Position numbers and translations under genes: made by a program. Below, one piece after another: positions 9,990 through 19,634 of a DNA stretch of 64,000 bases (positions are counted from its first letter, which is position 1; each line of letters begins with the position of its first letter). The notes below the pieces were generated by a model. It was not told the DNA's origin and made no database searches. It worked only from the letters and a program-made list of their open reading frames with translations. Source of the stretch: Blattabacterium sp. (Mastotermes darwiniensis) str. MADAR (lineage in GTDB: Bacteria; Bacteroidota; Bacteroidia; Flavobacteriales; Blattabacteriaceae); contig NC_016146.1 in the NCBI RefSeq assembly GCF_000233435.1, positions 221,701-285,700 of the forward strand, written 5' to 3'.

Positions 9990-10421
9990 TTATTTTCTTT
10001 TGAAAAAGAAAAACTTTTGTAGAATAGTCCTACATTGATTTTTCATTACTCCAGATAAAAATTTTGTTCTAGGATGCAACTTAATTCCTGTATATAAAAA
10101 TCCTCTTTTAGAATTTCTCGCTCCACATACTACTCTTCCAATTTGAGACCAGAATAAAGCTCCCGCACACATAATGCATGGTTCAATAGTCACATATAAA
10201 GTGCATTCTCGTATATATTTTTCTCCTAAAAAATTAGAAGCGTAGTTTATTACCAACATTTCCGCATGTGCGGTTATATTACCTAAAGTTTCGGTTAAAT
10301 TATGAGCTCTAGCTATGACTATATTTTTATATGTTATTGCAGCTCCTATAGGAACTTCATTTTCATGAAAAGCAATCAAAGCCTCTTCGAGAGCTATTTC
10401 CATAAAATAAAGGTCACTCAT
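9990..10421 (-). CDS. tadA: tRNA-specific adenosine deaminase
   Basis: TadA converts A34 to inosine in tRNA-Arg(ACG), allowing one tRNA to read CGU, CGC and CGA. The zinc and catalytic motif AHAEMLVI and the second zinc motif PCIMCAGAL are intact, and NEVPIGAAI is the usual N-terminal signature. At 143 residues it is slightly short but complete. It starts 3 bases after the rplY stop on the same strand, in a likely prs-rplY-tadA operon. A guanine deaminase is a less likely reading. Confidence 0.9.
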   Translation of the reverse strand: MSDLYFMEIALEEALIAFHENEVPIGAAITYKNIVIARAHNLTETLGNITAHAEMLVINYASNFLGEKYIRECTLYVTIEPCIMCAGALFWSQIGRVVCGARNSKRGFLYTGIKLHPRTKFLSGVMKNQCRTILQKFFFFKRK

Positions 10422-10424
10422 TTA

Positions 10425-11030
10425 TTAGTCTTTTTTTTCATCTTGAGAACTCTTACTACTATTAGTTGTTGTTGTAGTTGTACGAGAATGTTTCACTCTT
10501 GCTATAAGAGTATTGATAGGATGTAAAATGGTATATTCTTTTTTAGATATATCTTTTACTGTTATTTTTTCTCCTATATTTAAACGACTAATATCCAGTT
10601 TTATATATTCTGGAAAATAAGATGGAAGAGCTTTTACTTTTAATTTTCTAATCGGAGAATAATATTCTCCTCCCCTAGAAACCCCAATAGGCATTCCAAA
10701 AGTTTTTACAGGAATTTCTAATGTTATAGGTTTGTTATCCTCAATCTTGCAAAAATCAGCATGCAATATTCTTTCACTAATAGGATCTAATTGTATTTCT
10801 TTTTGAATTGCATTTATGTTCGTTCTTTCTCCTTCTATTTGTATATTTACCCAATTTAATGTTGTATGTATTAAGTTTTTGAAACTTTCCAATGCAGTAG
10901 AAAATGGAATATTAATATTCTTTCCATATAAAACACAAGGAACCTCTCCTGAAAATCGAATGGATCTAACAGCTTTTTTTCCTATGTTTCTTTTTTTTCC
11001 ATATATATTTATATATTTCATATTATTCAT
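10425..11030 (-). CDS. rplY: 50S ribosomal protein L25/Ctc
   Basis: This is the long (CTC-type) form of bL25, a 5S rRNA-binding protein of the large subunit. The N-terminal domain contains RFSGEVPCVLYGKNINIPF and the C-terminal beta domain follows from about residue 95 (ITLEIPVKTFGMPIGVSRGGEY). The last ~18 residues are a low-complexity Thr/Ser/Lys tail. Its ATG overlaps the prs stop codon by one base (TAATG), which suggests translational coupling. Confidence 0.95.
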   Translation of the reverse strand: MNNMKYINIYGKKRNIGKKAVRSIRFSGEVPCVLYGKNINIPFSTALESFKNLIHTTLNWVNIQIEGERTNINAIQKEIQLDPISERILHADFCKIEDNKPITLEIPVKTFGMPIGVSRGGEYYSPIRKLKVKALPSYFPEYIKLDISRLNIGEKITVKDISKKEYTILHPINTLIARVKHSRTTTTTTNSSKSSQDEKKD

Positions 11031-11965
11031 TAAATTATAAATTTATGACTGATGGATTCGTCATTGTGTACTGATTGCATTACTTCTGCAAAAAGAGGAG
11101 CGCAGGACAATACTCTTATTTTTTCACTATTTTTTATTATTATTGGAATGGTATCCGTAACTACTAATTCTTCTAGAGCTGATTTTCTTATTTTTTCATA
11201 AGACTTTTCTGATAAAATTGGATGAGTAGCTATGGCACGTACACTTTTAGCCCCTTTCTCTTTGATGAGATTAGCTGCTTCTGTTAAAGTTCCAGCTGTA
11301 TCTACCATATCGTCTATGAGTATGATATTTTTTTCTTTTACATTTCCAATAAGATTCATAAAATCTATTTCATTTGCTTTCTTTCTTTCCTTATAACAGA
11401 TTACTACATCTGTTCCTAAATAACCAGCATAACTTCTAGCCCTTTTTGCTCCTCCCATATCTGGAGAAGCCATGGTTAGTTTATCTATATTTAATTTTTT
11501 AATATAATCAATAAATATTCTAGATGCATATAAATGATCTACAGGAATATCAAAAAAACCCTGAATTTGATCTGCATGTAAATCCATGGTCATGACTCTT
11601 GTAGCTCCTGAGGCCACTATTAGATTAGCTACAAGTTTTGCTGCAATAGGAGTTCTAGGTATATCCTTATGATCTTGTCTTGCCCATCCAAAATAGGGGA
11701 TGACAAGTGTTATATCATGAGCAGAAGCCCTACGAGCTGCATCACACATTAGGAGTAATTCCATTAAATTATCCACTGGAGGAAAAGTAGATCCAATCAA
11801 GAATACTCGTGATCCACGAACCGATTGTTCAAAACAAGGTGTATATTCTCCATCTTTAAATTTCAAAAAACAAATCTTTCCTAAAACATTCCCATAATAA
11901 TAGGCAATCTTTTCTGATAGTTTTAACCCACTTCTTGTCGAAAAGAATAGTACCTTTTGATTCAT
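11030..11965 (-). CDS. prs: Ribose-phosphate pyrophosphokinase (PRPP synthase)
   Basis: Prs makes PRPP from ribose 5-phosphate and ATP, feeding the purine, pyrimidine and tryptophan/histidine pathways. The PRPP-binding loop IILIDDMVDTAGTL, the catalytic segment YFGWARQDHKDIPRTPI and TMDLHADQIQGFFDIPVDHL are present. The 311-residue length is normal. It overlaps rplY by one base on the same strand, a prs-rplY pairing seen in many bacteria. It diverges from thyA across 35 bases. Confidence 0.98.
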   Translation of the reverse strand: MNQKVLFFSTRSGLKLSEKIAYYYGNVLGKICFLKFKDGEYTPCFEQSVRGSRVFLIGSTFPPVDNLMELLLMCDAARRASAHDITLVIPYFGWARQDHKDIPRTPIAAKLVANLIVASGATRVMTMDLHADQIQGFFDIPVDHLYASRIFIDYIKKLNIDKLTMASPDMGGAKRARSYAGYLGTDVVICYKERKKANEIDFMNLIGNVKEKNIILIDDMVDTAGTLTEAANLIKEKGAKSVRAIATHPILSEKSYEKIRKSALEELVVTDTIPIIIKNSEKIRVLSCAPLFAEVMQSVHNDESISHKFII

Positions 11966-12000
11966 AATTATTTTTTTTTATACAAAAATACTCTTTATAA

Positions 12001-12798
12001 ATGAAACAATATTTAAATTTATTAAGAAAAGTATTAAAAAATGGAATGAAAAAAATGGATCGTACTGGAATAGGAACGAGAAGTTTATTTGGATATCAAA
12101 TGAAATTTGATTTAGAGAAAGGTTTTCCTCTTTTAACCACAAAAAAATTAAGTATACGATCCATTATTTATGAATTATTATGGTTTTTAAAAGGAGATAC
12201 GAATATACAATATTTAAAAAAAAATAAAGTATCCATTTGGAATGAATGGGCCAACGAAAATGGAGACCTTGGTCCAATATATGGATTACAATGGCGAAAA
12301 TGGCCTACTTACGATGGTCATTCTATTGATCAAATAGTTAACCTTATAGAAGAAATGAAATTAAATCCTAATTCACGACGTTTAATAGTTTCTTCTTGGA
12401 ATGTAGGTATGATTCAGAATATGGCTTTACCTCCCTGTCATTTACTTTTTCAATTTTATGTTTCGGACAAAAAAAAATTATCATTACAATTATATCAAAG
12501 AAGTGCAGATATTTTTCTTGGATTACCTTTTAATATAGCTTCTTATGCTTTATTACTTACTATGATAGCAAAAACTCTAAATTTTAGAGAAAAGGAATTA
12601 ATCCATACTATAGGGGATGCCCATATTTATCATAACCATATAGAACAAGTTCAACTACAAATACAACGTAAACCGAAACCATTGCCAAAAATTATTCTAA
12701 ATCCTTCCATCAAGAATATTTTTGAATTTCGTTTCGAAGATTTTGAATTAATAAATTATAAACCTCATCCTCATATCAAAGGGGACGTAGCCATTTAG
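12001..12798 (+). CDS. thyA: Thymidylate synthase
   Basis: ThyA methylates dUMP to dTMP with methylenetetrahydrofolate. The nucleophilic Cys lies in [12 protein letters not shown], and the phosphate-binding Arg in [33 protein letters not shown] and [13 protein letters not shown] are the other signatures. The 265 residues match the short bacterial form. Together with the dCMP deaminase at 17.9-18.3 kb it provides a dCMP to dUMP to dTMP route. Confidence 0.98.
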   Translation: MKQYLNLLRKVLKNGMKKMDRTGIGTRSLFGYQMKFDLEKGFPLLTTKKLSIRSIIYELLWFLKGDTNIQYLKKNKVSIWNEWANENGDLGPIYGLQWRKWPTYDGHSIDQIVNLIEEMKLNPNSRRLIVSSWNVGMIQNMALPPCHLLFQFYVSDKKKLSLQLYQRSADIFLGLPFNIASYALLLTMIAKTLNFREKELIHTIGDAHIYHNHIEQVQLQIQRKPKPLPKIILNPSIKNIFEFRFEDFELINYKPHPHIKGDVAI

Positions 12799-12849
12799 AT
12801 CTTTTTGAATAAAAAAAAATCGTTGTTCTATCGTTTGTGAATGGATTCA

Positions 12850-15309
12850 TTATTTAGTAGCTTTAATAATATCCGACAATACTCCAGAAGCAATAACATC
12901 TGCTCCATCTCCACTTCCTTTTATAATCAGAGGGTGTTCGTCATAACGAGAGGTGTTGTATACAACCATATTATCTTTCCCTTCTAGTTGATAAAAAGGA
13001 TGGGTTGGTTTAACCGATTCTAAACCTATAGAAGCCCTTCCATTTTCGTAACGAGCAATAAAACGTAATCGTTTTTTTTTCCTTTCTGATTCCTTTCTAA
13101 TTACAGAAAAATAATCTCTGTATCTATGTAATTCTTGATAAAAATTTTCTATGGAAATTGCATTCGAACAACTTTTAGGAAGAAAAGATTTATGACCAAT
13201 ATCGCTTAGTTCTAATGGAGATCCACATTCTCTTGCTAAAATAAGTATTTTTCGCATTACATCTAACCCGCTAAGATCTATACGAGGATCTGGTTTTGTA
13301 TACCCTTTGTATTGGGCTTCTTTTACAACTTCTAAAAAAGATTTTTCTCCTATAAAATGATTGAAAATAAAATTTAAACTTCCAGATAATACAGCTTCTA
13401 TCTTCTTTATTTTATCTCCACCATTTATAAGATCGTTAATAGTACTAATTACGGGAATACTAGATCCTACATTGGTTTCGAATAAAAATGGAGATCTAAA
13501 ATGTTTGGAAAGTGTTTTTAATCTTTTATAATGATTGTAATCAGAAGAACAAGCTATTTTATTGCAAGTAATGACTCCAATTCCATTTTGAAAAAATTTT
13601 TCGTAAGTCATAGCCATTTCTTCACTAGCTGTATTATCGACAAATAAACTATTCCTTAAATTAAACTTACATATTTCTTCCATAAACGAATAGACATTCA
13701 TTCTAATCCCATTTTCATTCAAAATTAACCTCCATTTACATAAATTTATTCCTTTACCGTCAAAATACATTTTTTGACTATTGGCTAATCCAATTATTCT
13801 AACTTTAAGTTTTAATTTTTCCAGTAAGTAATTTTTCTGTTGATCAATTTGTTCAATCAATTTACTTCCTACTTTTCCAACTCCGCAAATGAAAAGATTA
13901 ATTTGTTTTGGATATTTTTCAAAAAATGTTTCATGCAAAGTATTTAAGGCTTTTTTAAAATCATTTTTACGAATAACAGCTGATATGTTTTTTTCCGTAG
14001 ATTCTTGCGCTATTGCTATAACATTGATCCCATTTTTTCCTAAAGAAGAAAACATTTTTCCACTGGTCCCATGAAGATTTTTCATATTGTCTCCTACTAT
14101 AGAAATGATACAAAGGTTTTTTTCTATTTTTAATGGATCCATTATTCCTTGATGTATTTCCAGGGAGAATTCACTATCTATTATAGATTGGGCTTTGATT
14201 ATATCCATTTCATGTATTCCTGTAGTTATGGAATATTCTGAAGAGCTTTGTGTTATAAAAATAATATTTATTTTTTCACGTGATAAAGCTTCAAATAAAC
14301 GTTTGGAATAACCTGAAATTACTCCTATTCCCTTATTTCCTTCAAGAGTAATAAAAGCTAAATTCTGAATTCCAGAAATTCCAGTAACTGGCTCTTGCTG
14401 ACTGATATTCGTCTTTTTTTTTTCAATATGGATTAAAGTTCCTGGATCTGTAGGAGAAAAAGTATTTTTAATTTGTATAGGAATCTTTTTTCTCATAGCA
14501 GGGTGTATTGTTGGAGGATAAATAACTTTAGCTCCAAAATTAGATAATTCCATTGCCTCTTCATAAGAAATTTTCTTGATAGGAAAAGCTTGATCAACAA
14601 ATTTTGGGTTGGCCGTCATCATTCCACTAACATCCGTCCATATTTCAAGTAAATTTGCAGATATAGCAGAAGCTAAAATAGCGGCAGTGTAATCAGAACC
14701 CCCTCTTCCAAGAGTAGTTGTCTCGTGTTCGGAAGTAGAACCTATAAAACCTGGAAAAACAATATATTCTGATGTTTTTTCACGAAAGAATTGAATTATA
14801 TGATGATTACTTGTCCTAAAGTCAACTTTTGCACATCCAAATTGGGAATCTGTTACAATTAATTCTCTACTATCTTTACAAACAGCGTTTAAACCATATT
14901 GTTTTAGTTTTTCCGTAATAATAAAGGAGGAAGTAAGTTCTCCAAAACTCATGATTTTATCTAAAGAACGTTTTGAAAGCTCTTTAACTTGAAAAATTCC
15001 GTGACATAAATTTTCTAGATATTTTATATTTTTTTTGATATAACCAATCATATCACTTTGATAAGATAGAGGAAATAAATCTCTGATGATGTTTAGATGA
15101 CGAATCTTTATTTTTTCTAAAGTATTTTTATAAGTATTTTTTCTTTCATAAGCTAATTTTCCACATTGTATCAATTGATCGGTAATATTTTCTAATGCGG
15201 ATACCACAATAGCATATCTTCCTTTTGGTTTTTTTTTCAATAAATAACAAATACGTTTTATGGAATCGGAATTAGCTACGGAACTTCCCCCAAATTTTAA
15301 AACTTGCAT
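12850..15309 (-). CDS. thrA: Bifunctional aspartokinase / homoserine dehydrogenase
   Basis: This 819-residue enzyme performs the first and third steps from aspartate to threonine and methionine. The aspartokinase domain (about 1-290) starts VLKFGGSSVANSDSI and includes TTLGRGGSDYTAAI. Two ACT-type regulatory segments follow (about 310-460). The homoserine dehydrogenase domain (about 465-819) has the NAD(P) loop FICGVGKVGSKLIEQ and the GSLNFIFNHF and DPRIDLSGLDVMRKILILAR motifs. Whether threonine feedback is kept cannot be judged. A 10-T tract at 14414-14423 is crossed in frame. Confidence 0.97.
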   Translation of the reverse strand: MQVLKFGGSSVANSDSIKRICYLLKKKPKGRYAIVVSALENITDQLIQCGKLAYERKNTYKNTLEKIKIRHLNIIRDLFPLSYQSDMIGYIKKNIKYLENLCHGIFQVKELSKRSLDKIMSFGELTSSFIITEKLKQYGLNAVCKDSRELIVTDSQFGCAKVDFRTSNHHIIQFFREKTSEYIVFPGFIGSTSEHETTTLGRGGSDYTAAILASAISANLLEIWTDVSGMMTANPKFVDQAFPIKKISYEEAMELSNFGAKVIYPPTIHPAMRKKIPIQIKNTFSPTDPGTLIHIEKKKTNISQQEPVTGISGIQNLAFITLEGNKGIGVISGYSKRLFEALSREKINIIFITQSSSEYSITTGIHEMDIIKAQSIIDSEFSLEIHQGIMDPLKIEKNLCIISIVGDNMKNLHGTSGKMFSSLGKNGINVIAIAQESTEKNISAVIRKNDFKKALNTLHETFFEKYPKQINLFICGVGKVGSKLIEQIDQQKNYLLEKLKLKVRIIGLANSQKMYFDGKGINLCKWRLILNENGIRMNVYSFMEEICKFNLRNSLFVDNTASEEMAMTYEKFFQNGIGVITCNKIACSSDYNHYKRLKTLSKHFRSPFLFETNVGSSIPVISTINDLINGGDKIKKIEAVLSGSLNFIFNHFIGEKSFLEVVKEAQYKGYTKPDPRIDLSGLDVMRKILILARECGSPLELSDIGHKSFLPKSCSNAISIENFYQELHRYRDYFSVIRKESERKKKRLRFIARYENGRASIGLESVKPTHPFYQLEGKDNMVVYNTSRYDEHPLIIKGSGDGADVIASGVLSDIIKATK

Positions 15310-15456
15310 TTTCTATTATAGATAAAATAATTTTCCAAAAAAAAAAGAGGATGACAAAAATAATGATAATTTGCAGAGAGAGGAATAATTGATTTTATAT
15401 TCAATTATTTATTTATCATGTAAATTAATACCACTTAAAAAAAATAAAATATTTCA

Positions 15457-15464
15457 TAACTTTG
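15457..15464 (+). promoter_or_regulatory. Putative -7 element upstream of ureAB
   Basis: TAACTTTG fits the Bacteroidetes -7 consensus TAnnTTTG. It lies 26 bases before the ureAB ATG, inside the 181-base gap between divergent thrA and ureAB. I see no clear TTTG-type -33 partner at the expected spacing, so this is a tentative promoter call. The rest of the gap holds no gene that I can see. Confidence 0.4.
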
Positions 15465-15490
15465 AATGTTTTTTATAAAACCAAGAAAGT

Positions 15491-16120
15491 ATGCACTTAA
15501 ATTCTTATGAAAGGGAAAAAATTATTCTTTACATGGCTGGAGAATTAGCGAAAAAACGTTTAGAAAGAGGATTGAAATTGAATTATCCTGAATCTGTAGC
15601 TTTAATTACTCATTATGTTATGGAAGGAGCACGTGATGGAAAATCAGTGAAAGAACTTATGGATGAAGCAGGAAATATTCTTCATGATGATCAAGTTATG
15701 GATGGAGTAGATGAATTACTCAAATATGTTCAAATAGAAGCCACTTTTCCTGATGGAACAAAACTAGTAACCATTCACCATCCTATTAAAAAAAACATTC
15801 AAAAAAAATCCAATTTAATTCCAGGAGAATATGATCTTCTTAAAGAAAAAGTAGTTTTACTAACTGGAAGATCTCGTATAAAAAGAATAGTGTATAATAC
15901 TGGGAATCGTCCTATACAAGTCGGATCTCATTTTCATTTTTATGAAACCAATCTTGCTCTTCATTTTGACAGAAATGGAACTCAAGGATATAGACTAGAT
16001 ATCCCTTCTGGGAGATCGGTACGTTTTGAACCATTGGAAACAAAAGAAGTTCTATTGGTAAAAATAGGAGGAAGTAAAAAAGTTTATGGATTTTCCGGTA
16101 AAGAAAATATAAAAATATGA
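15491..16120 (+). CDS. ureAB: Urease, fused gamma and beta subunits
   Basis: This one polypeptide carries both small urease subunits. Residues 1-100 are the gamma subunit ([49 protein letters not shown]). Residues about 105-209 are the beta subunit ([41 protein letters not shown]). Urease hydrolyses urea to ammonia and CO2, which in this symbiosis would return host waste nitrogen to amino-acid synthesis. It overlaps ureC by four bases, implying translational coupling. Confidence 0.96.
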   Translation: MHLNSYEREKIILYMAGELAKKRLERGLKLNYPESVALITHYVMEGARDGKSVKELMDEAGNILHDDQVMDGVDELLKYVQIEATFPDGTKLVTIHHPIKKNIQKKSNLIPGEYDLLKEKVVLLTGRSRIKRIVYNTGNRPIQVGSHFHFYETNLALHFDRNGTQGYRLDIPSGRSVRFEPLETKEVLLVKIGGSKKVYGFSGKENIKI

Positions 16121-17823
16121 AAAAAATAGATAGAGAATCTTATGCAAGGATGTATGGTCCAACAAAAGGAGATAAAATTCGTTTGGGAGATACTTCTTTA
16201 TGGATTGAAATAGAAAAAGATTATACAATTTATGGAGATGAATGTGTTTTCGGAGGTGGAAAAGTAATTCGAGACGGAATGGGACAACATCCATTTGCAA
16301 CAAGAGACGAAGGAATCCTGGACTTAGTCCTAACTAATGCTATTATTATTGATCATTGGGGAATCGTGAAAGCAGATATTGGAATAAAAAATGGAGTCAT
16401 TGTTGGAATTGGGAAATCCGGAAATCCATATTTTATGGATGGAGTAACGAAGAATATGTATATTGGAGCGGGAACCGAAGTTATTTCTTCTGAAAATATG
16501 ATTGTTACAGCTGGGAGTGTGGACAGTCATGTTCATTTTATATGTCCTCAATTATTGGAAGTAGCTTTAGAAAACGGAACTACCACTATTGTAGGTGGAG
16601 GATCAGGTCCTACTACTGGTACCATAGCTACTAATTGTACTTCAGGAGTATGGAATATTCAACGAATGTTAAAAAGTACAGATCACATTCCTATAAATTT
16701 TCTTTTTCTTGCCAGTGGCAATAGTTCTCATCCTCAGGCCTTAATCGAACAAATAAAGGCTGGTGCTGGTGGTTTAAAAATTCATGAGGATTGGGGAAGT
16801 ACTCCATATGTTATAGATCAATGTTTAGAAGTATCGGAAAATCTAGATGTACAAGTGAATATTCATACAGACTCCTTGAACGAATCAGGTTATGTGGAGG
16901 ACACCTTAAAAATATTTAAGGATAGGACTATTCATACTTATCATACGGAAGGAGCAGGAGGTGGACATTCTCCTGATTTACTGAAAGTAATATCTTATTC
17001 CAATGTGCTTCCATCATCTACAAGTCCCACTATGCCTTATACTTGTAACACTATTGATGAACATTTAGATATGTTAATGATATGTCATCATTTGGATTCA
17101 AATATTCCAGAAGACATCGCATTTGCTAAATCACGAATACGATCTGAAACTATTAGTGCTGAAGGAGTATTACACGATATAGGAGCTATTAGTATGATGA
17201 GTTCTGATTCTCAAGCTATGGGAAGAATTGGGGAGATCATAAAACGAACTTGGCAGACAGCCGATAAAATGAAAAAACAACGAGGCTCTCTAAACAATGA
17301 TTCCTATAGAAATGATAATTTTAGAGTAAAAAGATATATATCTAAATATACTATAAATCCTTCTATCACTCATGGGATTTCAGAATATGTAGGATCCATT
17401 CATATTGGAAAAATGGCCGATTTGGTGTTATGGAAACCCTCTTTTTTTGGAGTAAAACCAGAATTAGTTATAAAAAGTGGAATGATTGTATACGCTAGTA
17501 TTGGAGATCCTAATGCTACTATACCTACTCCTCAACCGTTTATGTATCGTAAGATGTTTGGTTATTTTGAACAAAAATTGAGTAGTATTTTTATTTCTAT
17601 ACATGCAATAAATGATGGATTTATAGAAAAAAATGAAATAGAAAAGGAAATTAAGATAGTAAAAGGATGTCGTTCTTTATCCAAAGGAGATATGATATTA
17701 AATGAAGAAACTCCAAATATAAATATAGATCCAAAAACTTATGGAGTTTATATCAATGGAGAAAGAATACAATCAAAGCCATCGGATATTTTACCGCTTT
17801 CTCAAAGATATTTTTTATTCTAA
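16117..17823 (+). CDS. ureC: Urease alpha (catalytic) subunit
   Basis: UreC holds the dinuclear nickel site. All expected ligands can be seen: [11 protein letters not shown], the carbamylated Lys in [34 protein letters not shown], the flap His in [17 protein letters not shown], and the Asp in [11 protein letters not shown]. At 568 residues it is full length. No ureD, ureE, ureF or ureG follows it: the next features are a tRNA and a dCMP deaminase gene on the opposite strand. Nickel insertion must therefore rely on genes outside this window. Confidence 0.98.
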   Translation: MKKIDRESYARMYGPTKGDKIRLGDTSLWIEIEKDYTIYGDECVFGGGKVIRDGMGQHPFATRDEGILDLVLTNAIIIDHWGIVKADIGIKNGVIVGIGKSGNPYFMDGVTKNMYIGAGTEVISSENMIVTAGSVDSHVHFICPQLLEVALENGTTTIVGGGSGPTTGTIATNCTSGVWNIQRMLKSTDHIPINFLFLASGNSSHPQALIEQIKAGAGGLKIHEDWGSTPYVIDQCLEVSENLDVQVNIHTDSLNESGYVEDTLKIFKDRTIHTYHTEGAGGGHSPDLLKVISYSNVLPSSTSPTMPYTCNTIDEHLDMLMICHHLDSNIPEDIAFAKSRIRSETISAEGVLHDIGAISMMSSDSQAMGRIGEIIKRTWQTADKMKKQRGSLNNDSYRNDNFRVKRYISKYTINPSITHGISEYVGSIHIGKMADLVLWKPSFFGVKPELVIKSGMIVYASIGDPNATIPTPQPFMYRKMFGYFEQKLSSIFISIHAINDGFIEKNEIEKEIKIVKGCRSLSKGDMILNEETPNINIDPKTYGVYINGERIQSKPSDILPLSQRYFLF

Positions 17824-17828
17824 AAGAA

Positions 17829-17911
17829 TACCCAGAGCGGGATTCGAACCCGCATGATTTTACATCACTGAATTTTGAGTTCAGCGCGTATACCTATTCC
17901 GCCATCTGGGT
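17829..17911 (-). tRNA. tRNA-Leu (anticodon CAA)
   Basis: An 83-base class II tRNA. The acceptor stem is ACCCAGA paired with TCTGGGT, followed by discriminator A. The anticodon stem CTGAA/TTCAG encloses loop CTCAAAA, giving anticodon CAA. A long variable arm and the TTCGAAT T-loop are present. CCA is not encoded. Its first 18 bases are also the last codons of the upstream dCMP deaminase gene on the same strand. Confidence 0.96.
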
Positions 17912-18328
17912 ACGTAATTGATCGATTATAATTTTTGATTTTTTCAAAAAATTTAATTCATCATTTATGATGGAACATTGATAGAAATAGACAACTCTTT
18001 CAATTTTAGATTGATGAATTAATTTACTACATTCTTTACAAGGAAAATGTGTAATATATAAAGTAGCTCCTTTACAGGATTGTGAAGAATAAGCCAATTT
18101 TAATATGGCATTTGCTTCTGCATGCAAAACATACCATTTAGTATATCCATTTTGATCTTCACATATATTATCAAAACCACTTGGTGTTCCATTATATCCA
18201 TCAGAAATTATTCTATTATTTTTAACTATAACAGCTCCTACTTTTTTCTTTTTACAATAAGAGAATTTGGACCATTCCATGGCCAAATTCATATAATTCA
18301 TATCATTTTTTTTATAAATTTCATTCAT
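17894..18328 (-). CDS. Deoxycytidylate (dCMP) deaminase
   Basis: A ComEB-type zinc deaminase converting dCMP to dUMP for thymidylate synthesis. Zn and catalytic motifs are LHAEANAI and FPCKECSKLI. GAVIVKNNRIISDGYNGTPSGFDN is the family's substrate-binding segment. The frame ends inside the tRNA-Leu(CAA) gene: the final codons (RTQMAE, stop TAG) are the first 18 bases of the tRNA. RNase P cleavage at the tRNA 5' end would cut off the stop codon, so a given transcript could yield either a mature tRNA or a complete mRNA. Confidence 0.92.
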   Translation of the reverse strand: MNEIYKKNDMNYMNLAMEWSKFSYCKKKKVGAVIVKNNRIISDGYNGTPSGFDNICEDQNGYTKWYVLHAEANAILKLAYSSQSCKGATLYITHFPCKECSKLIHQSKIERVVYFYQCSIINDELNFLKKSKIIIDQLRTQMAE

Positions 18329-18369
18329 AACTCATTAGTTTTATGGAAAGAATATATGGTCCACACAAT

Positions 18370-19134
18370 ATGAAAATTAAAAAATTAATAAAAATTAATA
18401 AAAAAAATAATAAAAAAATATTTCTTGTTGAAGGAATTAAAGAATTTGAAATGGCTATAAAAGGGAATTTTTTCCCCATAGAGATATTCATATGTAAAAA
18501 TATATTCCATCAATATAATATGATTAAATCATTTAATGATATTGTTTGTTTTATTAACATTAAAGCCTTTCAAAAATTTTCATGTAGGAAAAATTCGGGT
18601 GGAATTATTGCTTTATTTAAGAAAGAAGTTTCTAATAATTTGAGAAATATAAAAGTACCCAAAAACCCTTTTATTCTTGTATTGGATGGGATAGAAAAAC
18701 CAGGAAATTTGGGATCTATATTAAGGACAGCTGATGCAGCAGGGGTACATTTTATTATATTATGCAATACAAAAACATATATTTTCAATCCAAATGTTAT
18801 TAGATGTAGTTTAGGATGCGTTTTTACAAAGAAAATTTTTGTAGAAGAAATAAAATCCATTATTGCTTGGTTACAAGAAAATAAAATAGAAATTGCAGTA
18901 ACAGGATTTCATAAAAAAAAATCTATAGAATTATATCAAACTCAATTTTCTTCCCATTTAGCCATTGTTTTAGGATCAGAAAGCAAAGGAGTATCCAAAA
19001 TTTGGTTAAAGATAGCCCACAAAATAATAACTATCCCCATGTTCGGAAATATTGATTCTATGAATGTGAGCAATGCTACATCTATAATTATATATGAAGT
19101 AATCAGACAAAGGAAATTACATAATTTTTCCTAA
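18370..19134 (+). CDS. TrmH/SpoU family RNA 2'-O-methyltransferase
   Basis: A SPOUT methyltransferase probably acting on rRNA or tRNA ribose. The SpoU motifs LDGIEKPGNLGSILRTADAAG, LGSESKGVSK and IPMFGNIDSMNVSNATSI form the knotted SAM site. The N-terminal substrate-binding part is short. An upstream ATG at 18343 would add MERIYGPHN and nearly meet the divergent dCMP deaminase start; ATG at 18370 (MKIKKLIKINKK) fits the family better. The exact target cannot be decided from sequence. Confidence 0.88.
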   Translation: MKIKKLIKINKKNNKKIFLVEGIKEFEMAIKGNFFPIEIFICKNIFHQYNMIKSFNDIVCFINIKAFQKFSCRKNSGGIIALFKKEVSNNLRNIKVPKNPFILVLDGIEKPGNLGSILRTADAAGVHFIILCNTKTYIFNPNVIRCSLGCVFTKKIFVEEIKSIIAWLQENKIEIAVTGFHKKKSIELYQTQFSSHLAIVLGSESKGVSKIWLKIAHKIITIPMFGNIDSMNVSNATSIIIYEVIRQRKLHNFS

Positions 19135-19631
19135 TTAATTTTTTTGAAATTTTGTTTTTCATATACATAATCAATTTGTAAATTTTTTCCTTTTGAAGCT
19201 GCTACAGATAATTGATCACAATAATTATTAATACAATGAAAGTGATGCCCTTTAATCCATTGAAAAACAATAAAATGCTGGTTAAATATATCTAAGAATC
19301 GTATCCATAAATCCACATTTTTTTTTTTTCTAAAATTGTTTTTTTTCCATTGATAAATCCAATTTTTTTGAATAGCATTTACTATATATTTAGAGTCAGT
19401 AAAAACAATAATATTTTGTTTTTTTTTTATTATTTGTTCTAGACCAACTATTACGGCTAAAAGCTCCATCCGATTATTGGTCGTATAACGAAATCCTTCG
19501 GAAATAACTTCTCTATGAGAAGTTCCTACTATTTCTATAAAAATAGCATATCCTCCCGGTCCAGGATTTCCTTTAGAAGAACCATCAGTGTAAATATGAA
19601 TTTTTCTACTACTCACGAATTGATCATACAA
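19131..19631 (-). CDS. rnhA: Ribonuclease HI
   Basis: RNase HI removes RNA from RNA-DNA hybrids. The four carboxylates are visible in IYTDGSSKGNPGPGGYA, NNRMELLAVIVGLE, VFTDSKYIV and the final CDQLSVAAS. The 166-residue length is usual. Codons for RKKKN run through a 12-A tract (plus-strand T tract 19318-19329), one of the two longest homopolymers noticed here, and the frame is intact. It overlaps the end of the SpoU gene by four bases, convergently. Confidence 0.95.
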   Translation of the reverse strand: MYDQFVSSRKIHIYTDGSSKGNPGPGGYAIFIEIVGTSHREVISEGFRYTTNNRMELLAVIVGLEQIIKKKQNIIVFTDSKYIVNAIQKNWIYQWKKNNFRKKKNVDLWIRFLDIFNQHFIVFQWIKGHHFHCINNYCDQLSVAASKGKNLQIDYVYEKQNFKKIN

Positions 19632-19634
19632 TGT

